DNA of 64,000 bases from JAWKZG01 sp041396125. GTDB lineage: Bacteria; Pseudomonadota; Gammaproteobacteria; Competibacterales; Competibacteraceae. Position numbers and translations under genes: made by a program. This document shows positions 35,294 through 45,471 of this stretch, one piece after another. The DNA lies in assembly GCA_041396125.1 (NCBI GenBank), contig JAWKZG010000012.1, positions 62,001 through 126,000 on the forward strand, in the 5' to 3' direction. Below the pieces are notes generated by a model. That model had not been told where the DNA came from. It made no database searches and was given only the letters and a program-made list of their open reading frames with translations. Within the stretch, counting starts at the first letter, position 1; every line of letters starts with the position of its first letter.

Positions 35294-36166
35294 ATGGATT
35301 TTTTTCTGCAACAAGTCATAGCCGGTCTGGCCAGCGGGGCTATTTACGCCAGCATGGCCCTGGCTGTGGTGATGATCTACCAGTCAATCGATCATTTTAA
35401 TTTTGCCCAGGGCGAGATGGCGATGTTCAGCACCTATATCGCCTGGAGCCTGATCGAGGCCGGACTACCCTATTGGGGGGCGTTTCTGCTCACGGTGGCG
35501 GTGTCATTTGCGGGTGGACTGCTGCTTGAGCGACTGCTGTTCGCGCCACTGCGCAATGCCCCGGTACTGAGCCATTTGATTGTGTTTCTGGGCCTGTTTC
35601 TGATTTTCAACAGTCTGGCCGGCTGGCTGTGGGATTTCACGATCAAGCCCTTTCCCAGTCCGTTTCCAAACGGCAGCCTGGGAGGGCTGATCGGTCTGCA
35701 CGAAGTCGGCATGATTTCGATCATCCTGCTGATGCTGGCACTGTTATATGTTTTTTTCCGCTTTACCCGGATCGGGTTGGCGATGCGGGCCGCCGCACAA
35801 AATCCGGAGTCAGCGCGTCTGCTGGGTGTGCGGGTGGGCTGGATGATGGCGTTGGGCTGGGGCATGGCAGCAGCGATTGGTGCGGTTGCCGGGATGTTGA
35901 TCGCACCGCTTGTTTTTCTCGATCCCGGCATGATGCTCGGGGTTCTGATTTATGGCTTTGCCGGCGCTATCCTGGGTGGTCTGAGTAGCCCGGGTGGTGC
36001 GGTGCTGGGTGGTTTTCTGGTTGGCATTATAGAAAATCTGCTCGGGGCCTATGTCAGCGTTATCGGCAGCGAGCTGAAACTGAGCGTGGCTTTGCTGATC
36101 ATTGTGCTGGTGTTACTGATCAGGCCTGGCGGGCTGTTCGGCACGGTTACCGTGCAGCGGGTGTAG
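35294..36166 (+). CDS. livH: Branched-chain amino acid-type ABC permease LivH
   Basis: 290 residues from the ATG at 35294; upstream TTG codons at 35261 and 35276 are in frame and the true start is uncertain because GAGG is only 2 nt before the ATG. About eight membrane segments, with the LivH N-terminus GLASGAIYASMALAVVMIY and the HFNFAQGEM motif. The EAA-like loop AAAQNPESARLLGV is present. Pairs with LivM in the membrane. Confidence 0.92.
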   Translation: MDFFLQQVIAGLASGAIYASMALAVVMIYQSIDHFNFAQGEMAMFSTYIAWSLIEAGLPYWGAFLLTVAVSFAGGLLLERLLFAPLRNAPVLSHLIVFLGLFLIFNSLAGWLWDFTIKPFPSPFPNGSLGGLIGLHEVGMISIILLMLALLYVFFRFTRIGLAMRAAAQNPESARLLGVRVGWMMALGWGMAAAIGAVAGMLIAPLVFLDPGMMLGVLIYGFAGAILGGLSSPGGAVLGGFLVGIIENLLGAYVSVIGSELKLSVALLIIVLVLLIRPGGLFGTVTVQRV

Positions 36167-36167
36167 G

Positions 36168-37118
36168 ATGCGTCAGTGGCAACGTATCGGTCTGCTGCTG
36201 GCGCTGAGTATCGCGCTGTCACTGCCGTTTCTGCTGAGTGCGTTCACGCTGTTTCAGCTGACCCTGGCAGCTATTTACGCGATAGCGATCCTGGGGCTGA
36301 ATCTGTTGATTGGCATCAGCGGTCAGTTTTCGCTTGGCCACAGTGCGTTTTATGCGCTGGGGGCTTACAGTGCGGCTATTCTGATTGAACGCTGGGAATT
36401 CAGCGCCTATTTGACGTTACCCGGCGCTGGTCTGATCTGCTTCGGGGCCGGTGTGTTGTTCGGCCTGCCGGCACTGCGTCTGGACGGCGTCTATTTGGCG
36501 CTGGCAACGTTTGCACTGGCAGTGGCGACGCCGCAAATTCTGAAATCCAGTCATCTGGAGCTGTGGACCGGCGGTGTGCAGGGCATCAACCTGCTGAAAC
36601 CCGAAGCCCCCTTCGGGCTGCCTCTCAGCCCCGATCAATGGTGGTATCTGATCACGCTGCTGGTACTGCTGCTGTTGTGCTGGCTGAGCAGGAATCTGCT
36701 GCACAGCCGGACCGGACGGGCGTTGCAGGCTTTGCGTGACAACCCGATTGCCGCCCGCGCTATGGGCATTAACAGCGCCCGCTATAAAACGCTGTGTTTC
36801 GGCGTCAGTGCGTGTTTTACCGGTATTGCCGGGGCGCTCAGCGCTATTGTGATCGAATATGTCGCCCCCGATAGTTTTACCTTCTCCTTATCGATTTTAT
36901 TGCTGATCGGAATGGTTGTCGGCGGTGTCGGGTCGCTGTCCGGCGCGATTGTCGGCGGCCTGTTTATCCTGTTTGTACCTAATCTGGCCGAGAGTATTTC
37001 CAAAGGGCTGGCCGGTGCCATGTTCGGCGTGCTGCTGATTGTGATGATGCTGGTTATGCCGAGTGGCGTAGCCGGTTTTTGCCGCAAGCTGGTCAAGCGT
37101 CTGAGGCCGGTACCCTAG
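36168..37118 (+). CDS. livM: Branched-chain amino acid-type ABC permease LivM
   Basis: 316 residues, about nine membrane segments. LivM hallmarks are LLIGISGQFSLGHSAFYALGAY and the loop LQALRDNPIAARAMGIN. It begins one base after the livH stop. A gap of 129 bp separates it from the binding-protein gene, and it contains a perfect palindrome. Confidence 0.93.
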   Translation: MRQWQRIGLLLALSIALSLPFLLSAFTLFQLTLAAIYAIAILGLNLLIGISGQFSLGHSAFYALGAYSAAILIERWEFSAYLTLPGAGLICFGAGVLFGLPALRLDGVYLALATFALAVATPQILKSSHLELWTGGVQGINLLKPEAPFGLPLSPDQWWYLITLLVLLLLCWLSRNLLHSRTGRALQALRDNPIAARAMGINSARYKTLCFGVSACFTGIAGALSAIVIEYVAPDSFTFSLSILLLIGMVVGGVGSLSGAIVGGLFILFVPNLAESISKGLAGAMFGVLLIVMMLVMPSGVAGFCRKLVKRLRPVP

Positions 37119-37202
37119 CGTAGATCTCCTGCACTCACTATCGTTTGATGCTGCGTAATCTACCGGGGTTTCAGGCAAACTATGCAGAGCTTATCGTTCG
37201 CC

Positions 37203-37219
37203 AGACAGATAATCTGTCT
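37203..37219 (+). promoter_or_regulatory. Perfect 8-1-8 palindrome in the leader of the binding-protein gene
   Basis: AGACAGAT-A-ATCTGTCT, followed by TTTATG, 28 bp before the start codon. It can be a DNA operator or an RNA hairpin that adjusts expression of the binding protein relative to livGFHM. Confidence 0.5.
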
Positions 37220-37247
37220 TTATGTGTTCCCGCAGGAGAAAACCAGT

Positions 37248-38453
37248 ATGCAGTTGCGTATTCTAGCGCCTATTCTTGCCCTCGGCAGCCTGATGACCAG
37301 TCCGCTGCCGGCCGCCAGTTACGACCCTGGTGCCAGTGATGACGAGCTCAAAATCGGCAATACCATGCCCTACAGCGGGCCGGCATCAGCGTATGGCAGT
37401 ATTGGCAAGGCGCTCAGCGCGTATTTTGACAAAATCAATGCCGAGGGTGGTGTCAATGGCCGGAAAATAAACTTTATCAGCCGTGACGATGGCTACAGCC
37501 CGCCGAAAACCAAAGAACAATACCGTAAGCTGGTGGAAAGTGAGCAGGTATTGCTGATGTTTCAGTCGCTCGGTACGCCGACTAATTCTGCCGTGCATGC
37601 GTATATTAATCGAAAAAAAGTGCCGCATTTATTTGTCTCGACCGGTGCTGCCAAGTGGTCGCAGCCGCAGCAGTTTCCATGGACTATGGGCTGGCAGCCG
37701 AACTATCAGATCGAAGGCCGTATTTATGCCCGTTACCTGCTGGAAAACGTACCGGACGCCAGAATCGGTATTCTGTATCAGAACGACGATTACGGTAAGG
37801 ATTATGTCAAAGGCCTGAAAGACGGGCTGGGTGCACAAGCAGCCGAGTTGATCGTGGCGGAAGAAAGCTATGAAGTCACCGACCCGACCATCAGTTCGCA
37901 GATTATTACACTCAAGAATCAGGGTGCGAATGTGTTTTATAACGTCGCCACACCGAAATTTGCAGCCCAGGCTATCAAAAAAATCGCCGAGCTTGACTGG
38001 CAGCCGGTGCATCTGTTGAACAGTGTATCGAACTCGGTCGGTGCGGTGTTGCAGCCGGCCGGTCTGGCAAACAGCCAAGGCATTATTACGGCGCAGTATC
38101 AGAAAGACCCGACTGATCCGAGTATTCAGGATGATCCGGGCTATCAGGCGTGGCTGCAATGGATGGAGCAGTATTACCCGGATGGCGACAAGCTCAGCCG
38201 TTTTAATGTGTATGCCTATAATGTTGCCCAGACGCTGATCCATGTACTGGAGCAGGCGGGCGACGATCTGACCCGCGAAAATATCATGCGGCAGGCAGCG
38301 AATCTGCAGGACATAGAATTGCCAATGCTGCTGGACGGAGTCCGGATGAATACCAGCCCGGAGGACTATAACCCTATCGAGGCGATGCAGTTACAGCAGT
38401 TCGATGGCAGCAGCTGGCGCGCCATCAGCCCGGTGATTGATGTGGGTCAATAA
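37248..38453 (+). CDS. Periplasmic substrate-binding protein, LivK-like
   Basis: 401 residues from the ATG at 37248, which has AGGAG 9 nt upstream; an in-frame extension to 37182 is not needed. Signal peptide with a likely cut after LPAAS, near residue 25. Type I periplasmic binding fold: KIGNTMPYSGPASAYG, GVNGRKINFISRDDGYSP and VLLMFQSLGTPTNSA. The family includes Leu/Ile/Val, amide and aromatic-acid binding proteins; the ligand cannot be named from sequence. Last gene of the importer; a strong terminator follows. Having the binding protein last is a common but not universal order. Confidence 0.9.
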   Translation: MQLRILAPILALGSLMTSPLPAASYDPGASDDELKIGNTMPYSGPASAYGSIGKALSAYFDKINAEGGVNGRKINFISRDDGYSPPKTKEQYRKLVESEQVLLMFQSLGTPTNSAVHAYINRKKVPHLFVSTGAAKWSQPQQFPWTMGWQPNYQIEGRIYARYLLENVPDARIGILYQNDDYGKDYVKGLKDGLGAQAAELIVAEESYEVTDPTISSQIITLKNQGANVFYNVATPKFAAQAIKKIAELDWQPVHLLNSVSNSVGAVLQPAGLANSQGIITAQYQKDPTDPSIQDDPGYQAWLQWMEQYYPDGDKLSRFNVYAYNVAQTLIHVLEQAGDDLTRENIMRQAANLQDIELPMLLDGVRMNTSPEDYNPIEAMQLQQFDGSSWRAISPVIDVGQ

Positions 38454-38469
38454 ACGATCTTGTTAAAAG

Positions 38470-38492
38470 CAACCCCGCACGGGGCGGGGTTG
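38470..38492 (+). terminator. Terminator of the liv operon
   Basis: CAACCCCGC (38470-38478) pairs with GCGGGGTTG (38484-38492) around a 5-nt loop; the tail ATTGGATGG is not T-rich. It lies between the convergent liv operon and groEL. Confidence 0.55.
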
Positions 38493-38526
38493 ATTGGATG
38501 GAGGGAGCTTGTCGGGTAAAAAGCGC

Positions 38527-40158
<1,632 letters not shown>

Positions 40159-40189
40159 GTTCTCTTCTCCAAAATACAGTAGACAAGAT

Positions 40190-40477
40190 TTATTCCAAAA
40201 TACCCATGATGTCGTCTTCGCGCATCACCAGGTATTCGGTGCCATCGACTTTGACTTCAGTGCCGGAATATTTTCCAAACAGCACTTTGTCGCCGGCTTT
40301 TACAGCCGGGCTCAGGCGCTCGCCGTTGTCCAGCAGTTTACCGTTACCGACTGCGATGACTTCGCCTTTGCTGGGTTTCTCGGCGGCGGAGTCAGGAATC
40401 ACAATGCCACCGGGCGAGGTCGTTTCTTCTTCGGTGCGCTTGACGATGACACGATCATGTAATGGACGGATTTTCAT
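40190..40477 (-). CDS. groS: Co-chaperonin GroES
   Basis: 95 residues from the ATG at 40477; the open frame extends 19 codons upstream without family sequence. Start MKIRPLHDRVIVKR and the mobile loop ETTSPGGIVIPDSA are typical. It caps GroEL. First gene of groES-groEL; 100 bp of leader contains the CIRCE element. Confidence 0.99.
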   Translation of the reverse strand: MKIRPLHDRVIVKRTEEETTSPGGIVIPDSAAEKPSKGEVIAVGNGKLLDNGERLSPAVKAGDKVLFGKYSGTEVKVDGTEYLVMREDDIMGILE

Positions 40478-40577
40478 GCTTGCGTTCTCCATCGGGTAAG
40501 CACTTGTTAAACAGTTGTTAATCCAAGTTTCCAACGAAAAATGATATAGCTAACACAGTGTGAGCGGAATGCTGTTG

Positions 40578-40604
40578 TTAGCACTCTCTGTTGGTGAGTG
40601 CTAA
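40578..40604. promoter_or_regulatory. CIRCE operator (HrcA binding site)
   Basis: TTAGCACTC (40578-40586), nine-base spacer, GAGTGCTAA (40596-40604): a perfect match to the CIRCE consensus. It overlaps the predicted groES start site. HrcA repression is thus expected; hrcA itself is not in the window. Confidence 0.95.
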
Positions 40605-40605
40605 A

Positions 40606-40633
40606 AATATAATACGGCCAGAAAAAATTTCAA
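40606..40633 (-). promoter_or_regulatory. Sigma-70-like promoter of groES-groEL
   Basis: On the minus strand, TTGAAA (40628-40633) and TATATT (40606-40611) are 16 bp apart, directly upstream of CIRCE. CTTGAAA could also serve as a sigma-32 -35 box, but no CCCCAT-type -10 was seen. On the plus strand, a perfect TATAAT (40608-40613) lies in the same stretch and may serve the divergent protease gene. Confidence 0.6.
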
Positions 40634-40697
40634 GGGGGTGCTTGGAGTTTTTTATCTATCCGTTGCTAAAAAATTGTTTTTAAAAGAGGTAATAAAA

Positions 40698-42089
40698 ATG
40701 TACAGGACTGGATATCGTCCGTCAGGGTGGCGTATATGGGCTTTTTTCAGCTGCTTGCTGGTTTGCCTGAGCCCGTTATTTGGCACTGCACAGGCGGCGC
40801 TGCCTTTTGATAATCGCAATCTGGTGGGGCGTGATGGTAACCCCAGTCTGGCCCCCCTGATGCGTGAGGTGACACCGGCGGTGGTTAATATTGCGACCCG
40901 TTCGCGGGTGGCAACGCCGGTTAATCCGCTGTTCAATGACCCGTTTTTCCGCCGCTTTTTTAATTTGCCGGAGCGGCCCCAGCCGCGTGAGCAGCTGTCA
41001 GCCGGGTCCGGCGTTATTGTTGATGCCGCCCGCGGTTATGTGCTTACAAATAACCATGTCATTGAAGACGCCGACGATATTGTGGTACGACTGAAAGACC
41101 AGCGTGAGTATCAGGCCGAACTGATCGGGCGTGATCCCGGTACTGATATCGCTGTGCTAAAAATTAAGGCTAAAGATCTGACAGCGCTACCGTTTGGCAA
41201 TTCCGATCAGTTGCAAGTGGGCGATTTTGTGGTGGCAATCGGCAACCCTTTCGGGCTGGGACAGACAGTGACTTCGGGCATTGTCAGCGCATTGGGGCGC
41301 AGTGGCCTGAATATCGAAGGCTATGAGGATTTCATCCAGACCGACGCGTCTATTAATCCCGGTAATTCCGGCGGTGCGCTGGTCAATCTGCGCGGTGAGT
41401 TGGTTGGCATCAATACCGCAATTATTGGCCCGGCGGGCGGTAATGTCGGCATTGGCTTCGCCGTGCCCAGCAATATGGCGCGGGCCGTGCTGGATCAATT
41501 GATCGAATATGGCGAGGTCAAACGCGGTCAGCTGGGCGTAATTATTCAGGATATCTCGGCGGAATTGGCGCAAGCGCTGGGCCTGGAGACGACCAACGGT
41601 GCAGTCGTGACCGAAGTGGGACCGGGCAGTGCGGCACAAACTGCCGGTATTCAGCCCGGTGATGTGATTGTTGCGGTAGATGGCCGCCCGGTGCGTAATT
41701 CCGGCGACCTGCGCAACCGGATCGGCTTGTTGCGAATTGGCAGTAACACGCGCATAACGCTGATCCGGGAAGGTCGTGAAATAACCGTTGACGCCCGTAT
41801 TGGCATGGCCAGCGCCAGTGCCGATGTGGAAGGCGAGGAACTGCGAGCGCAGCTGGCCGGCGCGCGTTTTGCGGATAATCCACGCGGCAGCGGTGTGCGG
41901 GTCACTGATGTGCAGCGTGGCAGCCCGGCTGCACGTTATGGCTTGCGGCCGGATGACCTGATCTATGCAGTCAACCGGCGTGAAGTGAGCAATCTGGCAG
42001 ATTTTCGCCGCCGGGTCAGTGAGTCCGGACGGGTGCTGGCCCTTAGCGTCCAGCGTGGCAATATGAGCCTGTTTATTGTGATCCAGTAG
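40698..42089 (+). CDS. DegP/DegQ-like periplasmic serine protease
   Basis: 463 residues from the ATG at 40698 (GAGG 8-9 nt upstream). Signal peptide cut near GTAQA (residue 33). Trypsin-like HtrA domain with triad His120 (TNNHVIE), Asp150 (TDIAVLKI) and Ser224 (GNSGGAL), then two PDZ domains (about 270-350 and 375-463). Quality-control protease and chaperone of the periplasm. The Q-linker between signal and protease is short, closer to DegQ/MucD than to DegP. It lies divergent from groESL, so the two chaperone systems share one intergenic region with CIRCE. Confidence 0.95.
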   Translation: MYRTGYRPSGWRIWAFFSCLLVCLSPLFGTAQAALPFDNRNLVGRDGNPSLAPLMREVTPAVVNIATRSRVATPVNPLFNDPFFRRFFNLPERPQPREQLSAGSGVIVDAARGYVLTNNHVIEDADDIVVRLKDQREYQAELIGRDPGTDIAVLKIKAKDLTALPFGNSDQLQVGDFVVAIGNPFGLGQTVTSGIVSALGRSGLNIEGYEDFIQTDASINPGNSGGALVNLRGELVGINTAIIGPAGGNVGIGFAVPSNMARAVLDQLIEYGEVKRGQLGVIIQDISAELAQALGLETTNGAVVTEVGPGSAAQTAGIQPGDVIVAVDGRPVRNSGDLRNRIGLLRIGSNTRITLIREGREITVDARIGMASASADVEGEELRAQLAGARFADNPRGSGVRVTDVQRGSPAARYGLRPDDLIYAVNRREVSNLADFRRRVSESGRVLALSVQRGNMSLFIVIQ

Positions 42090-42093
42090 CGCT

Positions 42094-42580
42094 CTAATGT
42101 AGACGACTTGGGCCGGGCGCGCTGGCGTGCAGCAAGGCACCGTAACGCGACAACAATTCACAACAGGCGCTGCGTGCTGCGCATGCTTTGCTGCGTGCCA
42201 GTGCCAACGGCGTCTGGCCGGCCCCGTTCACCGCATTCAGCAGTGCGCCACGATTGAGCAAATGTGCGGTGCAGATCTCGCAGCCACCCAGAGCGGCGTA
42301 ATGCAAGGGCGTCATACCCAGCGCATCGGTTCGGTTGGGATCGGCACCTTTGTTGAGCAGATAGGCCATAAGCTGGGGGTTGCGTTTCAGCGCGGCGTAG
42401 CAGATAGCGGTAGGTTTGCCGCTCCAGGTGGTATCCGGTGGAGACCTTCAGTTTCAATGAAATAATACACCAGCTCCAGTTGCTGCAGGGCTGCTGCCAT
42501 CAAAAAGCTCTTGCAGCTGGTGGTTGTTTCCGGGTAGCGGCGGCAGCTTGTGTATTCATCTGCGCGTTAGGATAGGCCAT
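42094..42580 (-). pseudogene. Ankyrin-repeat protein gene with two frameshifts
   Basis: Three consecutive frames read as one ankyrin protein. Frame 1 starts at the ATG at 42580 (AGGAG 7 nt before) as MAYPNAQMNTQAAAA and stops at TGA near 42503. Frame 2 continues with SCKSFLMAAALQQLELVYYF to about 42445. Frame 3 resumes with PDTTWSGKPTAICYAALKRN and holds two clear ankyrin units, including GADPNRTDALGMTPLHYAAL and GALLNAVNGAGQTPLALAR. Single-base indels near 42505-42525 and 42435-42445 would restore one gene of about 160 codons. Either recent decay or sequencing errors. It is tail to tail with the protease gene, 4 bp apart. Confidence 0.7.
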
Positions 42581-42617
42581 GCTGAACTCCTGTCGTGGTA
42601 GAGGAACAGTTTGCTTT

Positions 42618-42636
42618 AATGATAATAATTATCATT
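42618..42636. promoter_or_regulatory. Fur box (perfect 9-1-9 palindrome)
   Basis: AATGATAATAATTATCATT is a perfect 19-bp palindrome built from GATAAT half sites, the classic Fur operator. It lies between the ankyrin pseudogene and the imelysin operon, 150 bp upstream of the imelysin start. Confidence 0.9.
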
Positions 42637-42703
42637 TATATTTGATGTCAATGCTCATTTTCGTGCGCTGCTTTGTTGTGCTGTGTGGCTAGGTGTTTTT
42701 TGT

Positions 42704-42735
42704 AATAAGAATTAATATTGATAACAATTCTTATT
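42704..42735. promoter_or_regulatory. Second AT-rich inverted repeat, possible second Fur site
   Basis: AATAAGAATT (42704-42713) and AATTCTTATT (42726-42735) form a perfect 10-bp inverted repeat around a 12-nt spacer that contains GATAAC. It is 51 bp before the imelysin ATG, where a repressor would block transcription. Confidence 0.5.
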
Positions 42736-42786
42736 TGCGCTTATATTATTAAAAGTAAAATCATCACAAACTGCGAGGAAAACACT

Positions 42787-44064
42787 ATGTCAATCCGACG
42801 AATGGTCGGCGCATCAGCGCTGCTCAGTGCTGCCGTTTTATGTGCGTCAGTCGCTCGGGCCGAGGTGGCGGCAAAAGACGTGCTGGACAATTACGCCAAT
42901 ATGGCACATGCCATGTATAGCGATGCACTCAGTACGGCGCAGGATTTACAGCGGGCTGTCGCTGCATTGATCGAAACGCCTTCTGAGGACACGCTGGCGC
43001 AAGCCCGCACAGCCTGGAAAGCCGCCCGCGTACCCTATCAGCAGACCGAAGGCTATCGTTTCGGGAACGCGATCGTCGATGACTGGGAAGGCCGGGTCAA
43101 TGCCTGGCCTTTGGATGAAGGACTGATTGATTATGTCGATACCAGCAGCTACGGCGATGAATCGGACGATAACCTGCTGTATGGTGCCAATGTGATTGCT
43201 AATCCTGTGCTGCAGATTGGCTCGGAGCGCATCGATGCCCACGAGATCAACAAAGCATTGCTGGCTGACAGTCTGCACGAGGCGCAGTCGGTCGAGTCCA
43301 ATGTCGCTACCGGTTATCATGCGATCGAGTTCCTGCTCTGGGGACAGGATCTGAACGGTACCGGTCCGGGCGCAGGCCAGCGGCCAGCCACTGACTTTGA
43401 CACGGCCAATTGCAGCGGCGGTCATTGCGAGCGGCGGGCGCAATACCTGCGGGCTGCCACCGATTTACTGGTTGATGATCTGCAAGAGATGGTGACAGCA
43501 TGGGCACCCGATGGCGCAGCCCGGCAGGCGCTTAATGCTCTGGATCCGCAACAGGGACTGGGGGTTATCCTCACCGGGCTGGGCAGTCTTTCCTATGGTG
43601 AACTGGCCGGTGAACGCATTAAGCTTGGCCTGATCCTGCACGATCCGGAGGAAGAGCACGATTGCTTCAGTGATAACACCCATAACTCGCATTACTACGA
43701 CCAGGTTGGCATGCTGAGCATCTACAGCGGCACGTATCAGCGGGTGGATGGCAGCACGCTGGAAGGGCCGGGGCTGGCGGACTATGCCCAGAGCCATGCA
43801 CCCGAGGCCAATGCTAAAGTGCTGGCACAAATGGATGCGACTCTGGCCGCCATGCAAGTGATGAAAGATACCGCGGACAGCGGCAAGATGGCCTATGACC
43901 AAATGATTGGCGAGAACAATCCGGAAGGCAATAAGATCGTGGAAAATGTCGTGCTGCAACTGGTTGCACAGACGCGGGCACTGGAAACGCTGGTTGGTGC
44001 GTTGGATTTAAGTATCCAGATCGAGGGTTCCGACAGTCTTGATAGCCCCGTTGCGGTTCAGTAG
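42787..44064 (+). CDS. Imelysin-family (M75) periplasmic protein, IcmP-like
   Basis: 425 residues from the ATG at 42787 (GAGGA 8 nt upstream). Signal peptide cut near VARA (residue 25). Imelysin fold with the GxHxxE motif intact as GYHAIEFLLWGQDL (His178, Glu181). The family binds iron or haem-related ligands in the periplasm, and some members were first described as metallopeptidases (P. aeruginosa IcmP, PA4370). First gene of a Fur-box operon with DUF1111, a second imelysin and DUF1513, the same order as PA4370-PA4373. Confidence 0.93.
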   Translation: MSIRRMVGASALLSAAVLCASVARAEVAAKDVLDNYANMAHAMYSDALSTAQDLQRAVAALIETPSEDTLAQARTAWKAARVPYQQTEGYRFGNAIVDDWEGRVNAWPLDEGLIDYVDTSSYGDESDDNLLYGANVIANPVLQIGSERIDAHEINKALLADSLHEAQSVESNVATGYHAIEFLLWGQDLNGTGPGAGQRPATDFDTANCSGGHCERRAQYLRAATDLLVDDLQEMVTAWAPDGAARQALNALDPQQGLGVILTGLGSLSYGELAGERIKLGLILHDPEEEHDCFSDNTHNSHYYDQVGMLSIYSGTYQRVDGSTLEGPGLADYAQSHAPEANAKVLAQMDATLAAMQVMKDTADSGKMAYDQMIGENNPEGNKIVENVVLQLVAQTRALETLVGALDLSIQIEGSDSLDSPVAVQ

Positions 44065-44073
44065 CTGCCAAGA

Positions 44074-44096
44074 CCCGGCGCCGACAAAGCGCCGGG
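44074..44096 (+). other. GC-rich hairpin after the imelysin gene
   Basis: CCCGGCGC (44074-44081) pairs perfectly with GCGCCGGG (44089-44096). No T-run follows, so it is more likely an mRNA stabiliser or attenuator than a full terminator. The imelysin-DUF1111 gap is 178 bp. Confidence 0.5.
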
Positions 44097-44242
44097 CATG
44101 ATCAGGGGCCACCCGGCGAGCTGGCGGTTGTGGAAAATACAGCACTCTGCTCGCGGGTGCCTGCCTGCGGCATGCATTGCTGTATTCCGGTTTGTACTGA
44201 ATTTAATGTGTACTGAAGCATGATTGCTCCCCCTCCTCCCGA

Positions 44243-45460
44243 ATGAAAATCCTGATCGGACTGCTACTGGCGTTGCAGCTGGGTACCGCCAGCGCGCTGG
44301 ATGCAGTGCTCGGCAAAGCGCTGTTTGAGCGTCTCTGGGTCAGCGCACCGGCTTCGACAGATTCTGCTGATGGTCTCGGACCTTTATACAATGCCCGTGC
44401 CTGTGCCAGTTGCCATCCTCGTGCCGGGCGCGGCCGCATAACAGTGAACGCGGATGACAGCGTTAACGAACCTGCTTTAGTCATGCATTTAAGCGGCGAT
44501 TCCGTCTATGGTCAGCAAATTCAGACCAGCGCGATTCCCGGTCAGGCGGCAGAAGCGCAACTCGAACTGGCTTATCGGCCGCTTGAATTTGTTCTGGCTG
44601 ACGGGACTCGCGTGCTATTGCAGCAACCCGAATACCGGTTGCGTGAGTTGGCCTACGGTGACCTGCCGGCCACGGTTGCGCTATTACCCCGGCTGGCCCC
44701 GGCCTTGCCAGGGCTGGGCCTGATAGCACGTATCCCGGCGGCAGAAATAGTGCGCCTGGCTGATCCCGCCGATGCGGATGGCGATGGTATCAGTGGTCGG
44801 GTCAATTGGCGACCGCTGCCATCCGGCAAGGCCTTGGGGCGGTTTGGCTGGAAAGCGGAAAGTGTCTCGCTGGAATCGCAAACGGCGCGGGCTCTGTTGC
44901 TGGATATGGGTTTATCCAGTCCGCTGCTGCAACAGCATGCCGGCGATTGCAGCGAACACCAGATACGCTGTATAAATGCGCCTGATGGTGCCAGCGAGCG
45001 GACTGGCGGGACGGAAATTTCCGGTGAAATGCTGCGTTTGCTGGTGCGCTATCTGGCAAGCCTGAAGGCACCGGGTGATGCCACGGTTACTGACGCCTCT
45101 CAACCGGGCCGGCAAGTGTTCAGTCAGATCGGCTGCGACCGGTGCCATCGGCCAGCCTTTACCCTGGAAGACCGTACCATTCGACCTTATAGCGACTTCC
45201 TGCTGCATGATTTGGGGCCGGCGCTGGCTGATCCGGTGGGCACTCTGGGTGCTACGGGCGCGGAATGGCGTACTGCCCCGCTTTGGGGTCTCGGTCAGGC
45301 ACTCCAAACCCGCGCCGGTCTGTTGCACGACGGCAGGGCTGCCTCGCTGACCGAGGCAATTCTCTGGCACGACGGTGAAGCCCGCACAGCACGGGATGAT
45401 TTTGCTGCGCTGGACAGCCGGCAGCGTCAGGCATTGCTGGGTTTTCTTTCACAACTTTAA
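44243..45460 (+). CDS. Di-haem oxidoreductase-like DUF1111 protein
   Basis: 405 residues. Signal peptide cut near TASA (residue 18). Two haem-c motifs: CASCH (Cys54-His58) and CDRCH (Cys298-His302). An EF-hand-like DADGDGISGRVN loop at about 172-183 suggests bound calcium. The family was earlier called thiol oxidoreductase; its reaction is unproven. The presence in a Fur-type operon suggests redox handling of iron for uptake by the imelysin partners. Its stop overlaps an upstream ATG of the next frame (TAATG). Confidence 0.9.
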   Translation: MKILIGLLLALQLGTASALDAVLGKALFERLWVSAPASTDSADGLGPLYNARACASCHPRAGRGRITVNADDSVNEPALVMHLSGDSVYGQQIQTSAIPGQAAEAQLELAYRPLEFVLADGTRVLLQQPEYRLRELAYGDLPATVALLPRLAPALPGLGLIARIPAAEIVRLADPADADGDGISGRVNWRPLPSGKALGRFGWKAESVSLESQTARALLLDMGLSSPLLQQHAGDCSEHQIRCINAPDGASERTGGTEISGEMLRLLVRYLASLKAPGDATVTDASQPGRQVFSQIGCDRCHRPAFTLEDRTIRPYSDFLLHDLGPALADPVGTLGATGAEWRTAPLWGLGQALQTRAGLLHDGRAASLTEAILWHDGEARTARDDFAALDSRQRQALLGFLSQL

Positions 45461-45471
45461 TGAGGTTAGCG

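Noticed and set aside
41187..42161. 324-codon open frame antisense to the DegP/DegQ-like gene
   Set aside because: Shadow of a well-supported protease gene; no domain or ribosome site evidence.
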